From Sphingomonas sp. IBVSS2 (GTDB lineage Bacteria; Pseudomonadota; Alphaproteobacteria; Sphingomonadales; Sphingomonadaceae): a stretch of 64,000 bases of DNA. The stretch spans positions 1-64,000 of the forward strand of contig NZ_NFUR01000006.1 in the NCBI RefSeq assembly GCF_002127225.1, written 5' to 3'. The translations under genes and the position numbers were made by a program. Shown piece after piece: positions 1-10,629 of the stretch (the stretch's first letter is position 1; each line of letters begins with the position of its first letter). The notes beneath the pieces are model-generated. The model saw nothing but the letters and a program-made list of their open reading frames with translations. It was not told the DNA's origin and made no database searches.

Positions 1-3000
1 CTCCTCCGCCAGCAACCCGCGGCGATTATAGCTATACTCCGTCACCCCGCCGAGCTTGTTGACGAAGCGGATGCGGTTGCCGAACGCGTCATAGCCGCTC
101 GTCTCGACCCCGCCCTCGGCATCGGTGGTCGTCACCACCCGGCCGAGCTTGTCATAGGCGAAGCTGGTCGTCGCCCCGGCCCGCGTCACGCTCGCCACCT
201 CGCCGAACACCGTATAGCTCGTCGTGGTCGCGTAGTTCAGCGCATCGACCACCGACGTCACCCGGCCCGCCTGGTCGTAATAACTATACGTGCTGAAACC
301 TCGCGCGTTGGTGACGCTCACCCGCTCGCCGAACGCATTGTAGGCGAAGATAGTGGGTTCGACCAAGGAATTGCGCTGCCGGACCAGGCGGCCCGCACGA
401 TCATAGTCGAACGAAGTCGTATGGAAGTTGGGATCGGTCGTGCTGACCAGGTCGCCCAGGCCACTATATTCATACTGGGTGATCGCCTGCTCGGGCGTGC
501 CCCCGGCATCGTAACGCGCGAGCAGACGGCCCGCCGCATCATGATAATACCAGATGTCGCTCTGGTCGACAGTGCCAAAGGCGCGCGAGACCTGCCCCAG
601 CTGGCCGTTGCCGCGATACCAGTACCAGGTACGGACACCCTCCCCGTCATACTGGTCGGAGACCCGGCCCTGCACGTCGTAGACGGTCCGCGTGTCGGTA
701 TAGCCTGATCCAGCCACCGCGGCCGCCACCACCGCCGCGGTAGCGCCATCCGCAATGCCGGTCCGAACATCATAGCCGATCGTCTGCACGACGCGGCCAT
801 CCGCATCGTAACGCTTCTCGGTGACGAAGCCCTCCGCGTCGATCGCGTAGAGCAGGTCGCCGCGGCCATTGTAGAAGGCCCGCGTCACGCGGTTGGCGGT
901 GTTGCCGGCGCGCGCCGCGGCCCAGGCTTCCATGTCGCCCGGCAGCGGCTGGCTCGAGGTCGGTCGGGGTTCGGCGAAAGCGATCGTCTTCACGACCCGG
1001 CCGAGATCGTCATAGACATGGCCGATCACCCCGCCCGCGGCGTCGATCGCATAGATCAGCTGGCCGGCCTTGTCGTAGACATTGTAGCTGGTGCGGTTGC
1101 CCGCCGCGCCGACCAGCCCCGCGCTCGAAAGCGCGGACGCCACCGAGCCCAGCGTGAAGGTGCCCGGCAGCGCGATCGTGCCCGCATAGCGCGTCGTGCT
1201 GCGCACCCGGCCATAGGCCCAGGAATAGGGCTCGACATAGCCATATTCGGTGACGCCGCCGAGCGGGTCGACCTGATAGCGCAGCAGCCCCTGGCCATCA
1301 TAGACGAAATGGACATAGCGATCCGCGCCGCTGGTGCCCGCGCTCGCCTCGAGCTGGTCGAGCGTGCCGGCGGCGCGATATGCCGCGTTGGTCGCATTGG
1401 CATAGGCGATCGTCTCGACCACCTGCCCGGCGCCGTCATAGATCGTCCGGGTGAGATAGCCCTCGCCGTCCAGCGTGCCGAGCAGCAGGCCGTCCTTGTC
1501 GAAGAAACTGCGCGAGACCCTGTCCCCGGCGCTGCCGCCCGGCAGCACGATGCCGCTCACCGGATTGGCGATCAGCGCGGCGATCTGGCCGCCGGGCAGC
1601 TTGTTGGCATAGCCCATGGTGCGGACCAGGCGGCCCGCGCCGTCATATTCATGGGCAGTGACGGCGCCGTCGCCCTGGATCGTCTCCAGCACCCGGCCGG
1701 CGATGTCATAGACCGTCCAGGTCCAGACATCGGCGGTACCGCCTGCCACGGGTCGAATGCGCGAGACGTCGAGGATGCCATCGGTCTCGCGAAGCAACTG
1801 CATCTGCCCGACGCTGAGCGCCTGATAGTAGCGGACGCTCGCAACCTGACGCCCCTCGGCGTCATAGCGATACTCGACGATCGTGCCGTCGGCGGCGACA
1901 TCGGCGGTCTTTCGGCCGCGCTTGTCATAGATGTAATAATGCTTGTTGCCGCGGAAGTCCGTCGCGCTCTTCAGCCGGCCGGCATCGTCATAGGCGTAGG
2001 TGGCGGTGCCGCCGGTGACATTCTTCCCCGTCTCGGTCAGGCTGACCAGCTCGCCGACGCGATTGTAATGCGCCGACCGGACGAGCGTCGCCTCATCGAG
2101 CGTGGACTGCACGAAATCGTCCACCGGGCGGAACGAGGCACCGTAGAAATAGGTGCTCTTGTTCTGCAGCGACTCTTCGTAATAGTTGAAGAAGCGCAGG
2201 AACACGCTGTTGTTGGGCCGCCCTGCCGACCATTGATAATTGGAGACGGATTCCATCTTCTGGCCGGTCGCGACGTCATAGACGCCGCCATAGTTCGTCG
2301 CCGTGCCCAGCACCGATCCCTGGGGCAGGACATAGCCGACGATCTTGTACCATTTGCCCGGCTGGTAGCCGGCTGCGGCGGTCGGCACCCAATACATGAA
2401 ATAGGGGTTCTCGCTTACCGAGCCGGTCCATTGCTGGTCGACATAGCCCGGAGACGATGGGCTCAGGCCCAGATAGACATGATGCTGGTCGGTGGCCGAA
2501 AGCTGGAAATAGATCGAGAACTCATAGGCCTGGCTGGGATCGATGGTCGCCGTGTTGGTGTAGTTGCCGCCACCTTCGGCGCTATAGTCGGTCTGGCCGG
2601 ACTGGATCGCGACGACCGGCCTGCCGTCAGGCCCGATCATCCGGACCCAGTTGGTCTCGTCGACATGATAGCCCGGATTGTACCAGCCCGGCACCTGCGC
2701 ATAGCCGGACTGGACCGGCATCGGGCCCTGATATTCGCGGATCTCCGGCTTGTAGAAGAGCGTCGAATAGCCCTGCGCGCTTTCCCCATAATAGGTGAAG
2801 AAGCGCGAGGTGATCTGGTTGCTCGGCCGGCCCTCATACCAGCGGAAATTGTTGACGCTGGCGATACGCTGGCCGGTTACGGTGTCGTAGACGCCGCCAT
2901 AGTCGGCCGTGTTGATATTTGCGCTGCCCTCCGGGAAGACATAGCCGACTACCTTGTACCAGCGATCGCTCTGCAGGTTCTGCGTCTGCCAGTCGGTACC

Positions 3001-5862
3001 CGCGCTGAAGAAATAGGGGTTGTGCTGTACGCCGCCGTCCCATGCCTGTCGGGTATAGGCGTTGCCGCTCCAATCGTCCTGAGCGCCGAAATAGATGTTG
3101 TGGGAACCGGGATCGGTCTTCCTGAAATAGTAAGTGAACTCATAGGCCTTGCTGCCGTCGATGGTGATGGCATTGGTGTGGTTGCCGCCGCCTTCCTGAT
3201 CCGGCTCGGTCTGCCCGGCCTGGATCGCCCAGACCGGGTTGCCGTCCGGCCCCGTGGTACGCGCCCAGCGCGTCTCGGCAAGGTACGACAGGACGTTCGA
3301 CCAGCCTTCGATCGTGGCGGGGCCACTGCCGAAGTTCAGCTGGTGCATCTCGGGCTTGTAGAAGTTGGTGTAATAGCCCTGAATTTCCTTGTTGTAATAG
3401 TTGAAGAAGCGGGCCCCGGCCTTGCTCCCCGTATAGGTCTCGTTCCAGCGGAAGCTGTTGACGTTCAGGACCTTGTCGCCGGTCTCCGCGTCGTAGACGC
3501 CGCCGAGCGAGCCCCAGGCGACGTTCTCGGCACCCGCGGGCAGGACATAACCCACCATCGTGTACCAGCGCCCCGCCTGAAGCGAGTTGCCCGAGCCGGG
3601 GATTATGTAGGTGAAATAGGGATTGCTATCCTCGCTACCGTCCTGCCCGTTACGGACCATCGCGTTGGGACCGTCGCCGAGAAGGCCGAAGAATACGAGA
3701 TGCTTGTTCGCCTCGGTCACCTGGAAGTTCAACGTGAACCGATAGGCCTTGGTCGGGTCATAGGTGGAAAGGTTCGTCTGGTTGCCGCCGCCGGAATCAT
3801 AGGCGTCGGACTGGCCGGCATTCATCGCCACGACCGGCAAGCCGTTCGGCCCGATCGTGCTGACCCATCGGGTTTCCGAAGTGTAGGCGTTGTTCCAGGT
3901 CGGCAGCGTCGCCGTGCCTCCCGGCACCGAAGCCGGATTCCCCGGCCAGTTGGCGAGGTCGATGAGGTTGGGTCCCTCCACTTCCTCCGGCCAGCGGCTG
4001 TTGTCGACCAGGTTCGGCCCGCGCACCGACTGACTGCCGGCCGGCTGGGTCGGCCAGCCGCTCTGGTTGACCAGGTTGCCCCCCGCCGGCAGCGTGACCG
4101 TGTCGACCTGGTTCAGCCCGTCGCGATAGATGGTAAGCGTGGTCGCGCCATTGGCATCGGTGCTCGAAATCAGGCGGCCGAGCCCGTCATAGACAAAGGT
4201 CTGCGGGTTGGTGCCGGCAACGGTCTTGCTCAGCAGCCGCCCGGCGCTGTCGTACACATAGTAGGTCGTCTTGTAGTCGTTCGCGCTCGAGGGCGTGCCG
4301 TCGGCGTTCGCCGCGCCCCATTCCGTCGTCCGGGTGAGGTTGCCGCGCCCGTCATACCAGTTCTGGTGGAGCTGGACGGTGCTCTTGTCGGCGATGGCGC
4401 CGCGCCACGCGTCCATCTGCGCTGCGCTCGGCGCGGCATCCGCCGCCCATCCGGCAAGGTTGAAGCGCTGGTCCACATAGGTGGTGACCATGGTCGGCAG
4501 GTCATAGGTGTAGCTGTATTGCGTCACCCGGCCTTCGGCGGAGATGGTGTAGGTCAGCCGGTCCTGGCTGTCATAGACATAGCGGGTCGTCATCCCGCCC
4601 GAAGGCAGGACGCCGCCCGCGCCATCGGGATCCAGGCCGGTATGGCTGGTCTCGGTGAGGAGGCGGTTGCTCGCCGAATAGGTGCGCACGATGGTGTGCA
4701 GGGTGCCGTCGACCGTCTGCACGATATTGCCGCGCGCATCGCGCAGATACGCCATGTAGGAGCTGAAGCTGTTCGCGGCGAGCTTGGCCGCACCGTCATA
4801 GCCGCGCACCGCCTCCAGATCGTCGCCGGAATATTGGAACGTCGTGATGTGCTCGGCCGCGCCCGGGCCGGCGGCGGCTTCGTCGAGCCGCGTCAGCTTG
4901 CCGACGGAATCATAGTAGAACCGGGTGCCGACTCCGGCGGGGTCGATGACCGTGGTCATGCGATTGGCGAGATCATAATCGATGCGAGTGGTGCGGCTGA
5001 CGCTCTCGTCGACCCATTGCTTGACGGCAGTGACGCGATAGTCGCCGCCGATCTGCGCATAGGCGAACTCGATCCGGCTGCCGTCGGTCTGGGAAAGCGA
5101 GGCGACGCGCTTCGAGCTGCCATGATAGGTATAGAAGAGCGAATAGACGGAGCCGCCGCCGGTGAGCTCGGTATCGACGCGGCTCAGCCGGTCGGAGGTG
5201 TCGTAATAATAGCGGGTGGCGGTGCCGTCGCCCGAGACGACCTGGGTGATGTGGTTGCCGCTCCAGCTATACTGGATCTGGCCGCCGTCCGCGGTGGTGA
5301 CCGTGGTCAGCTTGTCGCCGGAATAGGTGAAGGTCAGGCTGTCGCCGCTGGTCGTGTCGGTCTGGCGGGTGATGACATAGCCGTTCACCCAATAGCCGTA
5401 ATCCTCGACGATCCGGCCGTCCTCGCTGCTCCAGTGCCAGCTGCCGTCATAGGTGACCTTGTCGTGGATGCCCGCGGAGTTGGTCGCGCGATAGGCCGTG
5501 CCGTCGCTGACATAGGTGACCACGCTGCCATCGGCGGCACGCCGCTTGACCACCGAGCCGACCGCGTTGAGCGCGCCGTCGAAGCCGAAGAGCTTGCGGT
5601 CCGTGCTCTGCAGCCAGTTGTCGCCATTGTCGTCCGAGCCGTCGCCCAGGCTGTTATAGGTCCGGCTCACCGCAACGTCCGGGCCCCGGCCGACCAGGAA
5701 CTCGTCCTGCCGGCTGATCAGCAGGTTGCCCGTCGCGGCATTCAGGAGGAGCTGCTCGCCACCGCGCCCGACACTGGCCGATCCCAACAAGCCCGACGAT
5801 CCCAGGGCACTCCCCGAACCGCGCTCGAACCCCGTCCCGGCGCCCGTGAAGATCGCAACCAT
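1..5862 (-). CDS. RHS/YD-repeat protein, N-terminal part, cut by window edge
   Basis: The minus frame from an ATG at 5862 stays open to base 1 at every place I translated, giving at least 1954 codons without a stop. A GGGGGA ribosome site lies just upstream of the ATG. There is no clear Sec signal at the N terminus, which begins MVAIFTGAGTGFERG. An RHS entry segment follows at about residues 45-80 (NLLISRQDEF, VSRTYNS). YD-type repeats then run to the edge, with motifs such as YDGLGRL, YDAEGRQV and YDKAGQLIYAID. At about residues 648-1245 the YD array is interrupted by three copies of a ~200-residue module. RHS proteins form large hollow shells, often carrying a C-terminal toxin or adhesin. 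The C terminus, which decides the role here, lies outside the window. Codon use matches the neighbours. Family is certain; function is inferred. Confidence 0.9.
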   Translation of the reverse strand, partial: MVAIFTGAGTGFERGSGSALGSSGLLGSASVGRGGEQLLLNAATGNLLISRQDEFLVGRGPDVAVSRTYNSLGDGSDDNGDNWLQSTDRKLFGFDGALNAVGSVVKRRAADGSVVTYVSDGTAYRATNSAGIHDKVTYDGSWHWSSEDGRIVEDYGYWVNGYVITRQTDTTSGDSLTFTYSGDKLTTVTTADGGQIQYSWSGNHITQVVSGDGTATRYYYDTSDRLSRVDTELTGGGSVYSLFYTYHGSSKRVASLSQTDGSRIEFAYAQIGGDYRVTAVKQWVDESVSRTTRIDYDLANRMTTVIDPAGVGTRFYYDSVGKLTRLDEAAAGPGAAEHITTFQYSGDDLEAVRGYDGAAKLAANSFSSYMAYLRDARGNIVQTVDGTLHTIVRTYSASNRLLTETSHTGLDPDGAGGVLPSGGMTTRYVYDSQDRLTYTISAEGRVTQYSYTYDLPTMVTTYVDQRFNLAGWAADAAPSAAQMDAWRGAIADKSTVQLHQNWYDGRGNLTRTTEWGAANADGTPSSANDYKTTYYVYDSAGRLLSKTVAGTNPQTFVYDGLGRLISSTDANGATTLTIYRDGLNQVDTVTLPAGGNLVNQSGWPTQPAGSQSVRGPNLVDNSRWPEEVEGPNLIDLANWPGNPASVPGGTATLPTWNNAYTSETRWVSTIGPNGLPVVAMNAGQSDAYDSGGGNQTNLSTYDPTKAYRFTLNFQVTEANKHLVFFGLLGDGPNAMVRNGQDGSEDSNPYFTYIIPGSGNSLQAGRWYTMVGYVLPAGAENVAWGSLGGVYDAETGDKVLNVNSFRWNETYTGSKAGARFFNYYNKEIQGYYTNFYKPEMHQLNFGSGPATIEGWSNVLSYLAETRWARTTGPDGNPVWAIQAGQTEPDQEGGGNHTNAITIDGSKAYEFTYYFRKTDPGSHNIYFGAQDDWSGNAYTRQAWDGGVQHNPYFFSAGTDWQTQNLQSDRWYKVVGYVFPEGSANINTADYGGVYDTVTGQRIASVNNFRWYEGRPSNQITSRFFTYYGESAQGYSTLFYKPEIREYQGPMPVQSGYAQVPGWYNPGYHVDETNWVRMIGPDGRPVVAIQSGQTDYSAEGGGNYTNTATIDPSQAYEFSIYFQLSATDQHHVYLGLSPSSPGYVDQQWTGSVSENPYFMYWVPTAAAGYQPGKWYKIVGYVLPQGSVLGTATNYGGVYDVATGQKMESVSNYQWSAGRPNNSVFLRFFNYYEESLQNKSTYFYGASFRPVDDFVQSTLDEATLVRSAHYNRVGELVSLTETGKNVTGGTATYAYDDAGRLKSATDFRGNKHYYIYDKRGRKTADVAADGTIVEYRYDAEGRQVASVRYYQALSVGQMQLLRETDGILDVSRIRPVAGGTADVWTWTVYDIAGRVLETIQGDGAVTAHEYDGAGRLVRTMGYANKLPGGQIAALIANPVSGIVLPGGSAGDRVSRSFFDKDGLLLGTLDGEGYLTRTIYDGAGQVVETIAYANATNAAYRAAGTLDQLEASAGTSGADRYVHFVYDGQGLLRYQVDPLGGVTEYGYVEPYSWAYGRVRSTTRYAGTIALPGTFTLGSVASALSSAGLVGAAGNRTSYNVYDKAGQLIYAIDAAGGVIGHVYDDLGRVVKTIAFAEPRPTSSQPLPGDMEAWAAARAGNTANRVTRAFYNGRGDLLYAIDAEGFVTEKRYDADGRVVQTIGYDVRTGIADGATAAVVAAAVAGSGYTDTRTVYDVQGRVSDQYDGEGVRTWYWYRGNGQLGQVSRAFGTVDQSDIWYYHDAAGRLLARYDAGGTPEQAITQYEYSGLGDLVSTTDPNFHTTSFDYDRAGRLVRQRNSLVEPTIFAYNAFGERVSVTNARGFSTYSYYDQAGRVTSVVDALNYATTTSYTVFGEVASVTRAGATTSFAYDKLGRVVTTTDAEGGVETSGYDAFGNRIRFVNKLGGVTEYSYNRRGLLAEE
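2130..3920 (-). repeat. three tandem ~200-residue modules inside the RHS gene
   Basis: Within the RHS frame, one set of motifs recurs about every 600 bases. The first motif (GPDGxPVVAIxxGQ, then GGGNxTN) is near 3850, 3250 and 2645. The second (FFNYYxESxQGYxT, then FYKPE) is near 3410, 2805 and 2205. Each copy also has a KWYKVVGYVxPxGS block and a GGVYDxxTG block. The copies clearly diverge, so this is an old duplication. The W, Y and G content and short strands suggest a carbohydrate-binding-like beta-sandwich; that is an inference, not a recognised family. Confidence 0.75.
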
Positions 5863-6217
5863 CCGTTCCCCCAAACATCAACCCGGACGGCACGACACGC
5901 CGCCCCTTCACATCCAAATCGGAGGAATCTCGCGATCGTTTAGGAGCGGATCGAAATTTCCCGGGCGGAAGGGATCCCGCGCGCACCGGCGGCGCCGGAA
6001 AGCCGTGGCCGAACTTACTGGAAGTCACTCATTTCCCACAAGTTGAAGCGAAGATTCCTAGCCGTTGGCGTGTAGAAATTTCCGGTTAACTTTGCCACCT
6101 TTGAGCAATAGCCCACCGAAAAGCACCGAAATGGTTGCGAGATTTAAGCGATTACCGCTTCCCACATTCCAGAATAACCCGGATATTGCGCCATGGATGC
6201 GCATTGGGGGGATTCGC
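5863..6217. other. 355-base divergent intergenic region
   Basis: This gap separates the minus-strand RHS gene from the plus-strand secreted protein, so it should hold both promoters. I find no convincing gene in it. The RHS ribosome site (GGGGGA on the minus strand) lies at about 5867-5872, and the GGGGGGA for the plus gene at 6206-6212. The right part, about 6030-6180, is AT-richer than its surroundings and contains GGTTAAC near 6083. I cannot assign -35 or -10 boxes with confidence. Confidence 0.5.
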
Positions 6218-7135
6218 ATGCTTCGTCCGATCATTTGTCTTTCACTGGCGCTGCTCGCGATTGCGCCTGCATGGGGCCAGCCTCTTCAGACGTTTACGTC
6301 GAATTCCGGCGCGATCGCCTTTCGCTATCCCCAAGGATGGAACGTGATCACGACGGATCGCCAGCCGAGCCGCTATATCGAGAATTATGCGGTGCAGCCG
6401 GCCGGACAGGACTTCACTGGCCGGCCAGGGCAAGTGGTCGTCCGGATCTTCGATCCGATGTATGTCGTCGAGGAGGCACGTGTTCGATTGCCGGCGACGC
6501 CGGAGGTGCTGTTCCAGCGTTTCGTCCAGGCCATGCCGGGCGGAAGCGGCGCTACGTTCGGCCGGCGCACCTATGGCGGCATGACCTATCTCTTTGCGAG
6601 CGACACCAGCAACGGGTTCGAGACCGACTATGCGGCGATCTCAGTGGGCGGGTATCTCAACGTGGCGGGCATGGCCGCGAGCCTGCGGGACGCACCGGCG
6701 CGGCTCCCGCTGCTGTTCCAGACGGTCGCTTCGATGAGCACGCCCTGGCCGAGCCGTCCCCTCGATGGCGCCGGCGCGGCGGTAAAGAATTGGTATCGCG
6801 TCTTGCGTCTCGGAGACTCCCTCGCACTCCCTCCGCTCGCCTGCAGCCAGGCACAGATGTCGCTGTTGCTCATGTCGTTTGCGAGCCCCGAATCCATGGA
6901 TCTGGTCGCGCGTGCATCCCGGGGGTTCGACTTTTCCGGCCTGCGCTTTCAGACGGTCGCCTCGGGCGCACGAGGCTCGGTCGTGCGCGTCGGAGGCAAT
7001 ATCGCGGCGGCCAATGGCAGCGTGACGCCGATCTATCAGAACGGACGGATACTGGGCGGATCGAACAGCCTGTTCGTGAAGCTGGAAAATGGCGCCTGGA
7101 AAGTGTGCGGGCCGGTTCGCGGTGGCTATCGCTGA
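6218..7135 (+). CDS. secreted protein of unknown function
   Basis: This 305-residue protein starts with a clear Sec signal peptide (MLRPIICLSLALLAIAPAWG, cleavage after WGQ or nearby). I chose the ATG at 6218 because GGGGGGA lies just upstream and the signal peptide begins there; the frame is open further upstream without a signal-like start. The mature N-terminal half (FTSNSGAIAFRYPQGW) resembles PsbP-like or stress-associated secreted domains. The C-terminal part, ending LENGAWKVCGPVRGGYR, has the feel of an NTF2-like fold. It is convergent with the MreB paralogue. No enzymatic motif is visible and the function is unknown. Confidence 0.75.
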   Translation: MLRPIICLSLALLAIAPAWGQPLQTFTSNSGAIAFRYPQGWNVITTDRQPSRYIENYAVQPAGQDFTGRPGQVVVRIFDPMYVVEEARVRLPATPEVLFQRFVQAMPGGSGATFGRRTYGGMTYLFASDTSNGFETDYAAISVGGYLNVAGMAASLRDAPARLPLLFQTVASMSTPWPSRPLDGAGAAVKNWYRVLRLGDSLALPPLACSQAQMSLLLMSFASPESMDLVARASRGFDFSGLRFQTVASGARGSVVRVGGNIAAANGSVTPIYQNGRILGGSNSLFVKLENGAWKVCGPVRGGYR

Positions 7136-7169
7136 GCACCGCGACCAAGGCACTCTCCGCAAGGGATCT

Positions 7170-7203
7170 CCAGGGCCCGCCGCGGGAAGCCCCCGGGCCC
7201 TGG
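7170..7203. terminator. inverted repeat between convergent genes
   Basis: A perfect 10-base inverted repeat (7170-7179 with 7194-7203, CCAGGGCCCG / CGGGCCCTGG, 14-base spacer) follows the stop at 7135 and faces the end of the MreB paralogue at 7355. The position fits a bidirectional transcription stop, but there is no T-run, so it is only a candidate. Confidence 0.4.
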
Positions 7204-7354
7204 GCCGTTGCGGTCTCGGCGCCATAGCAACCGACGGCAGGCCCCGGCCGCGCCGGAACCATTCCCGCGCCCAGCCAGCCTGATCGAGCCGCTCCGTCCA
7301 TCGACAGGTTCCCGCATGGCTGCCGGCCGGCAGGCCCGCGATCTGTTGCCAGAC

Positions 7355-8503
<1,149 letters not shown>

Positions 8504-8669
8504 TTAGCGGCTGAACGACCGCTCCGGGCGCCGATGCGAGCCGATCCGGTGCCTTGTGCCCCTTCCAGCGCGCGCCAGGGCCGGCCGATCGCAACTTGAA
8601 CCACAAGCGACGCCCCACGGCCGACAGGCACCGGGCAGCGCGTCGGCCCGGTGGCCGCAGGGGCAGGTT

Positions 8670-9836
8670 TCAGGCCGCGCGGCTGACGGCGGACCTCAGC
8701 CGGGCATAGGCCTGGAACAGCTCGGCAAAGTGCATGTCCATCGTCCGCGGCGCCTCTTCCAGGGTGCGCGGCGCGACGGAGGAACGGCCTGCGACGAAGG
8801 CGAGGATCGCATCGCGCAGCGCCTGCACGTCTCCCGCGCGGTATCTGCGGCTCGGCGCGCGATCGGCATGGTCGGCGGCGCCGCCGCGATCGGGCACGAT
8901 CACCGGCAGCCCGCTCGCCCGTGCCTCGGCCGCGACCATGCAGAAGGTCTCGGCCTCGCAGCCATGGACCAGTGCATCCGCGCTCGCCATCAATCGCGCG
9001 AGCGCGGCGCGGTCGGCGAGCGGCCCCGGGATCCGGATATGCGGGGAACCGCCCGCACGGGCCACCAGCCGCCCCTGCAGCCGCCCCTCGCCTACCAGCA
9101 GCAGCGCGATCGGGTGCAGCGTGCCCGCGGAAAGGGCCGCGTCGATCACCATGCCCCAGCGTTTCTCCGCCGCGTGGCGGCCGATTCCCACCAGCAGGGT
9201 GGCGGAGGGATCGAGGTCGCATTCGGCGAGCAGCGCGGCGCGATAGTGCGGGTCCCGATGCCAGGGCCCGAAGATTCCCGGCTCGACCCCCATCGGAATG
9301 GTGACCACGCCGGGCATCCCGCCACCGCTCAGCCGCGCCGCGAACTCCCCGCTGGCGCTGACGACCAGATCATAGGCCTCGCCCAGCCGGCGCAAATGTC
9401 GCCAGAAGAAGTCGAACCCGCGATCGATCGTCTCGATGCTCGCGACCGGCCCGAACCAGCGATAGGCATAGGCGGAGAGCGGGTCGGCGTGCATGACCAG
9501 CGCACGCGGCGCGGCGCCGTCCCAGCGTGCCACCATCGAGGCGCTGCCCCAGGGCGAGGACGCCTCGACGAAATCGGGGCGCCAACGATCCAGGGCGCGA
9601 TGGAGCGTCTTTTCATTGTCGAAGTAGCGATAGCGCCGATCGAGCGGAAACGGCGGGGAGGCCAGCGTCTCCAGCACCGCGCCGGGGCCGCGCCGGATCA
9701 CGGCATCGTGCTTGCCCGGGGCCAGCACGATGACCTCATGGCCCAGCGCCGCCGCGGCTGCCAGCTTGCGATCGACATAGGCACGCACGCCCCCGCCCTT
9801 GGGCGCGTAGAAGGCGCTGACATCGACGATCCTCAT
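8670..9836 (-). CDS. GT4-family glycosyltransferase
   Basis: This 388-residue enzyme has the two-Rossmann GT-B layout. The N-terminal domain opens MRIVDVSAFYAPKGGGVRAYVDRK, with the glycine-rich acceptor loop. The C-terminal donor domain contains LLVGIGRHAAEKRW, IRIPGPLADR and the EX7E-like stretch ETFCMVAAEARASGLPVI. The style is close to MgtA-like alpha-mannosyltransferases, but donor and acceptor cannot be read from sequence. I chose the ATG at 9836 because family members begin at MRIVDV; the frame is open upstream. It is divergent from the sigma factor at 9969, with about 130-200 bases of shared promoter region. Confidence 0.85.
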   Translation of the reverse strand: MRIVDVSAFYAPKGGGVRAYVDRKLAAAAALGHEVIVLAPGKHDAVIRRGPGAVLETLASPPFPLDRRYRYFDNEKTLHRALDRWRPDFVEASSPWGSASMVARWDGAAPRALVMHADPLSAYAYRWFGPVASIETIDRGFDFFWRHLRRLGEAYDLVVSASGEFAARLSGGGMPGVVTIPMGVEPGIFGPWHRDPHYRAALLAECDLDPSATLLVGIGRHAAEKRWGMVIDAALSAGTLHPIALLLVGEGRLQGRLVARAGGSPHIRIPGPLADRAALARLMASADALVHGCEAETFCMVAAEARASGLPVIVPDRGGAADHADRAPSRRYRAGDVQALRDAILAFVAGRSSVAPRTLEEAPRTMDMHFAELFQAYARLRSAVSRAA

Positions 9837-9968
9837 CTTGCACCAACTACGCCGCAGGTGCGATTCGAGCCTGATTGCCGCAGGACAGGCATGAACTTCG
9901 CTCGCTTCTCCATCATCCGAAGCAAGGACGCCGCCGATTACGCTGCACCGCAGTAGGATTCGAATTTT

Positions 9969-10556
9969 TTGTCTTCCGTCCCCGCTTGCCCGGCGGGGGG
10001 ACATCGGGCAAAGCCCGCGATCGGAAGGAGTCGACCGATCCATTCTCCTGCTTCCGGACTAACGCAGCTTTACCAGGAACTGCGCGGCGAGCTGCTGCGC
10101 TTCCTGGTCGCGCGTACCGGCAATCCGGTCGAAGCCGAAGACCTCCTCCAGGAACTGTGGCTGCGCACCCGCGAGGCGCCACCCGGCCCGATCGCGAATG
10201 GCCGCGCCTATCTCTATCGCGCCGCCCAGAATCTCGTGCTCGACCGCATCCGCGAGGCGCGCCGCCGCGAGGCGCGCGACAAGGACTGGAGCGACAGCCA
10301 GGCCGAGACCATTGCCGGCGACCGCGTCGATCCGCAGCCCCGGGCACTCGACGCGATGATCGCCCGCGAGGACAATGCGGCGCTGCATGCGGCGATCGAA
10401 CGCCTGCCGGAGGGCGCGGGACGCGCATTCCGGCTCCACAAGCTCGAAGGCCTGCCCCATGCCGAAGTGGCGGCGCGGCTGGGCATCAGCCGAAGCGGCG
10501 TCGAGAAACACATCGCCGTTGCGATGGCGCATCTGCGTCGCGCGCTGGAGAACTGA
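9969..10556 (+). CDS. ECF sigma factor, FecI type
   Basis: RNA polymerase sigma factor of the FecI-like ECF group. Sigma region 2 is LTQLYQELRGELLRFLVARTG...EAEDLLQELWLRTRE, and region 4 is AIERLPEGAGRAFRLHKLEGLPHAEVAARLGISRSGVEKHIA. It should direct transcription of the receptor downstream when the partner FecR signals. The start is unresolved. The only standard in-frame start is TTG at 9969, giving 195 residues. The conserved sequence begins near residue 33, and an AAGGAG-like site (10025-10030) sits 7 bases before an in-frame ATC at 10038. fecR follows after 73 bases. Confidence 0.88.
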   Translation: MSSVPACPAGGHRAKPAIGRSRPIHSPASGLTQLYQELRGELLRFLVARTGNPVEAEDLLQELWLRTREAPPGPIANGRAYLYRAAQNLVLDRIREARRREARDKDWSDSQAETIAGDRVDPQPRALDAMIAREDNAALHAAIERLPEGAGRAFRLHKLEGLPHAEVAARLGISRSGVEKHIAVAMAHLRRALEN

Positions 10557-10629
10557 GGTGCCACCGATATGGTGGCGTCTCATACGATAACAGGGAGGCA
10601 TCGGCTCGAACCGATGCCGGGAACGGGCG

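Noticed and set aside
1018..5943. 1641-codon open frame on the plus strand
   Set aside because: It is antisense to the RHS gene and exists because GC-rich third positions remove stops; its product is low-complexity and has no domain.
6193..7227. Alternative frame in the secreted-protein gene
   Set aside because: No signal peptide or domain; the frame starting at 6218 has both a ribosome site and a signal peptide.
8556..9956. 466-codon plus-strand frame
   Set aside because: Antisense shadow of the GT4 gene at 8670-9836.
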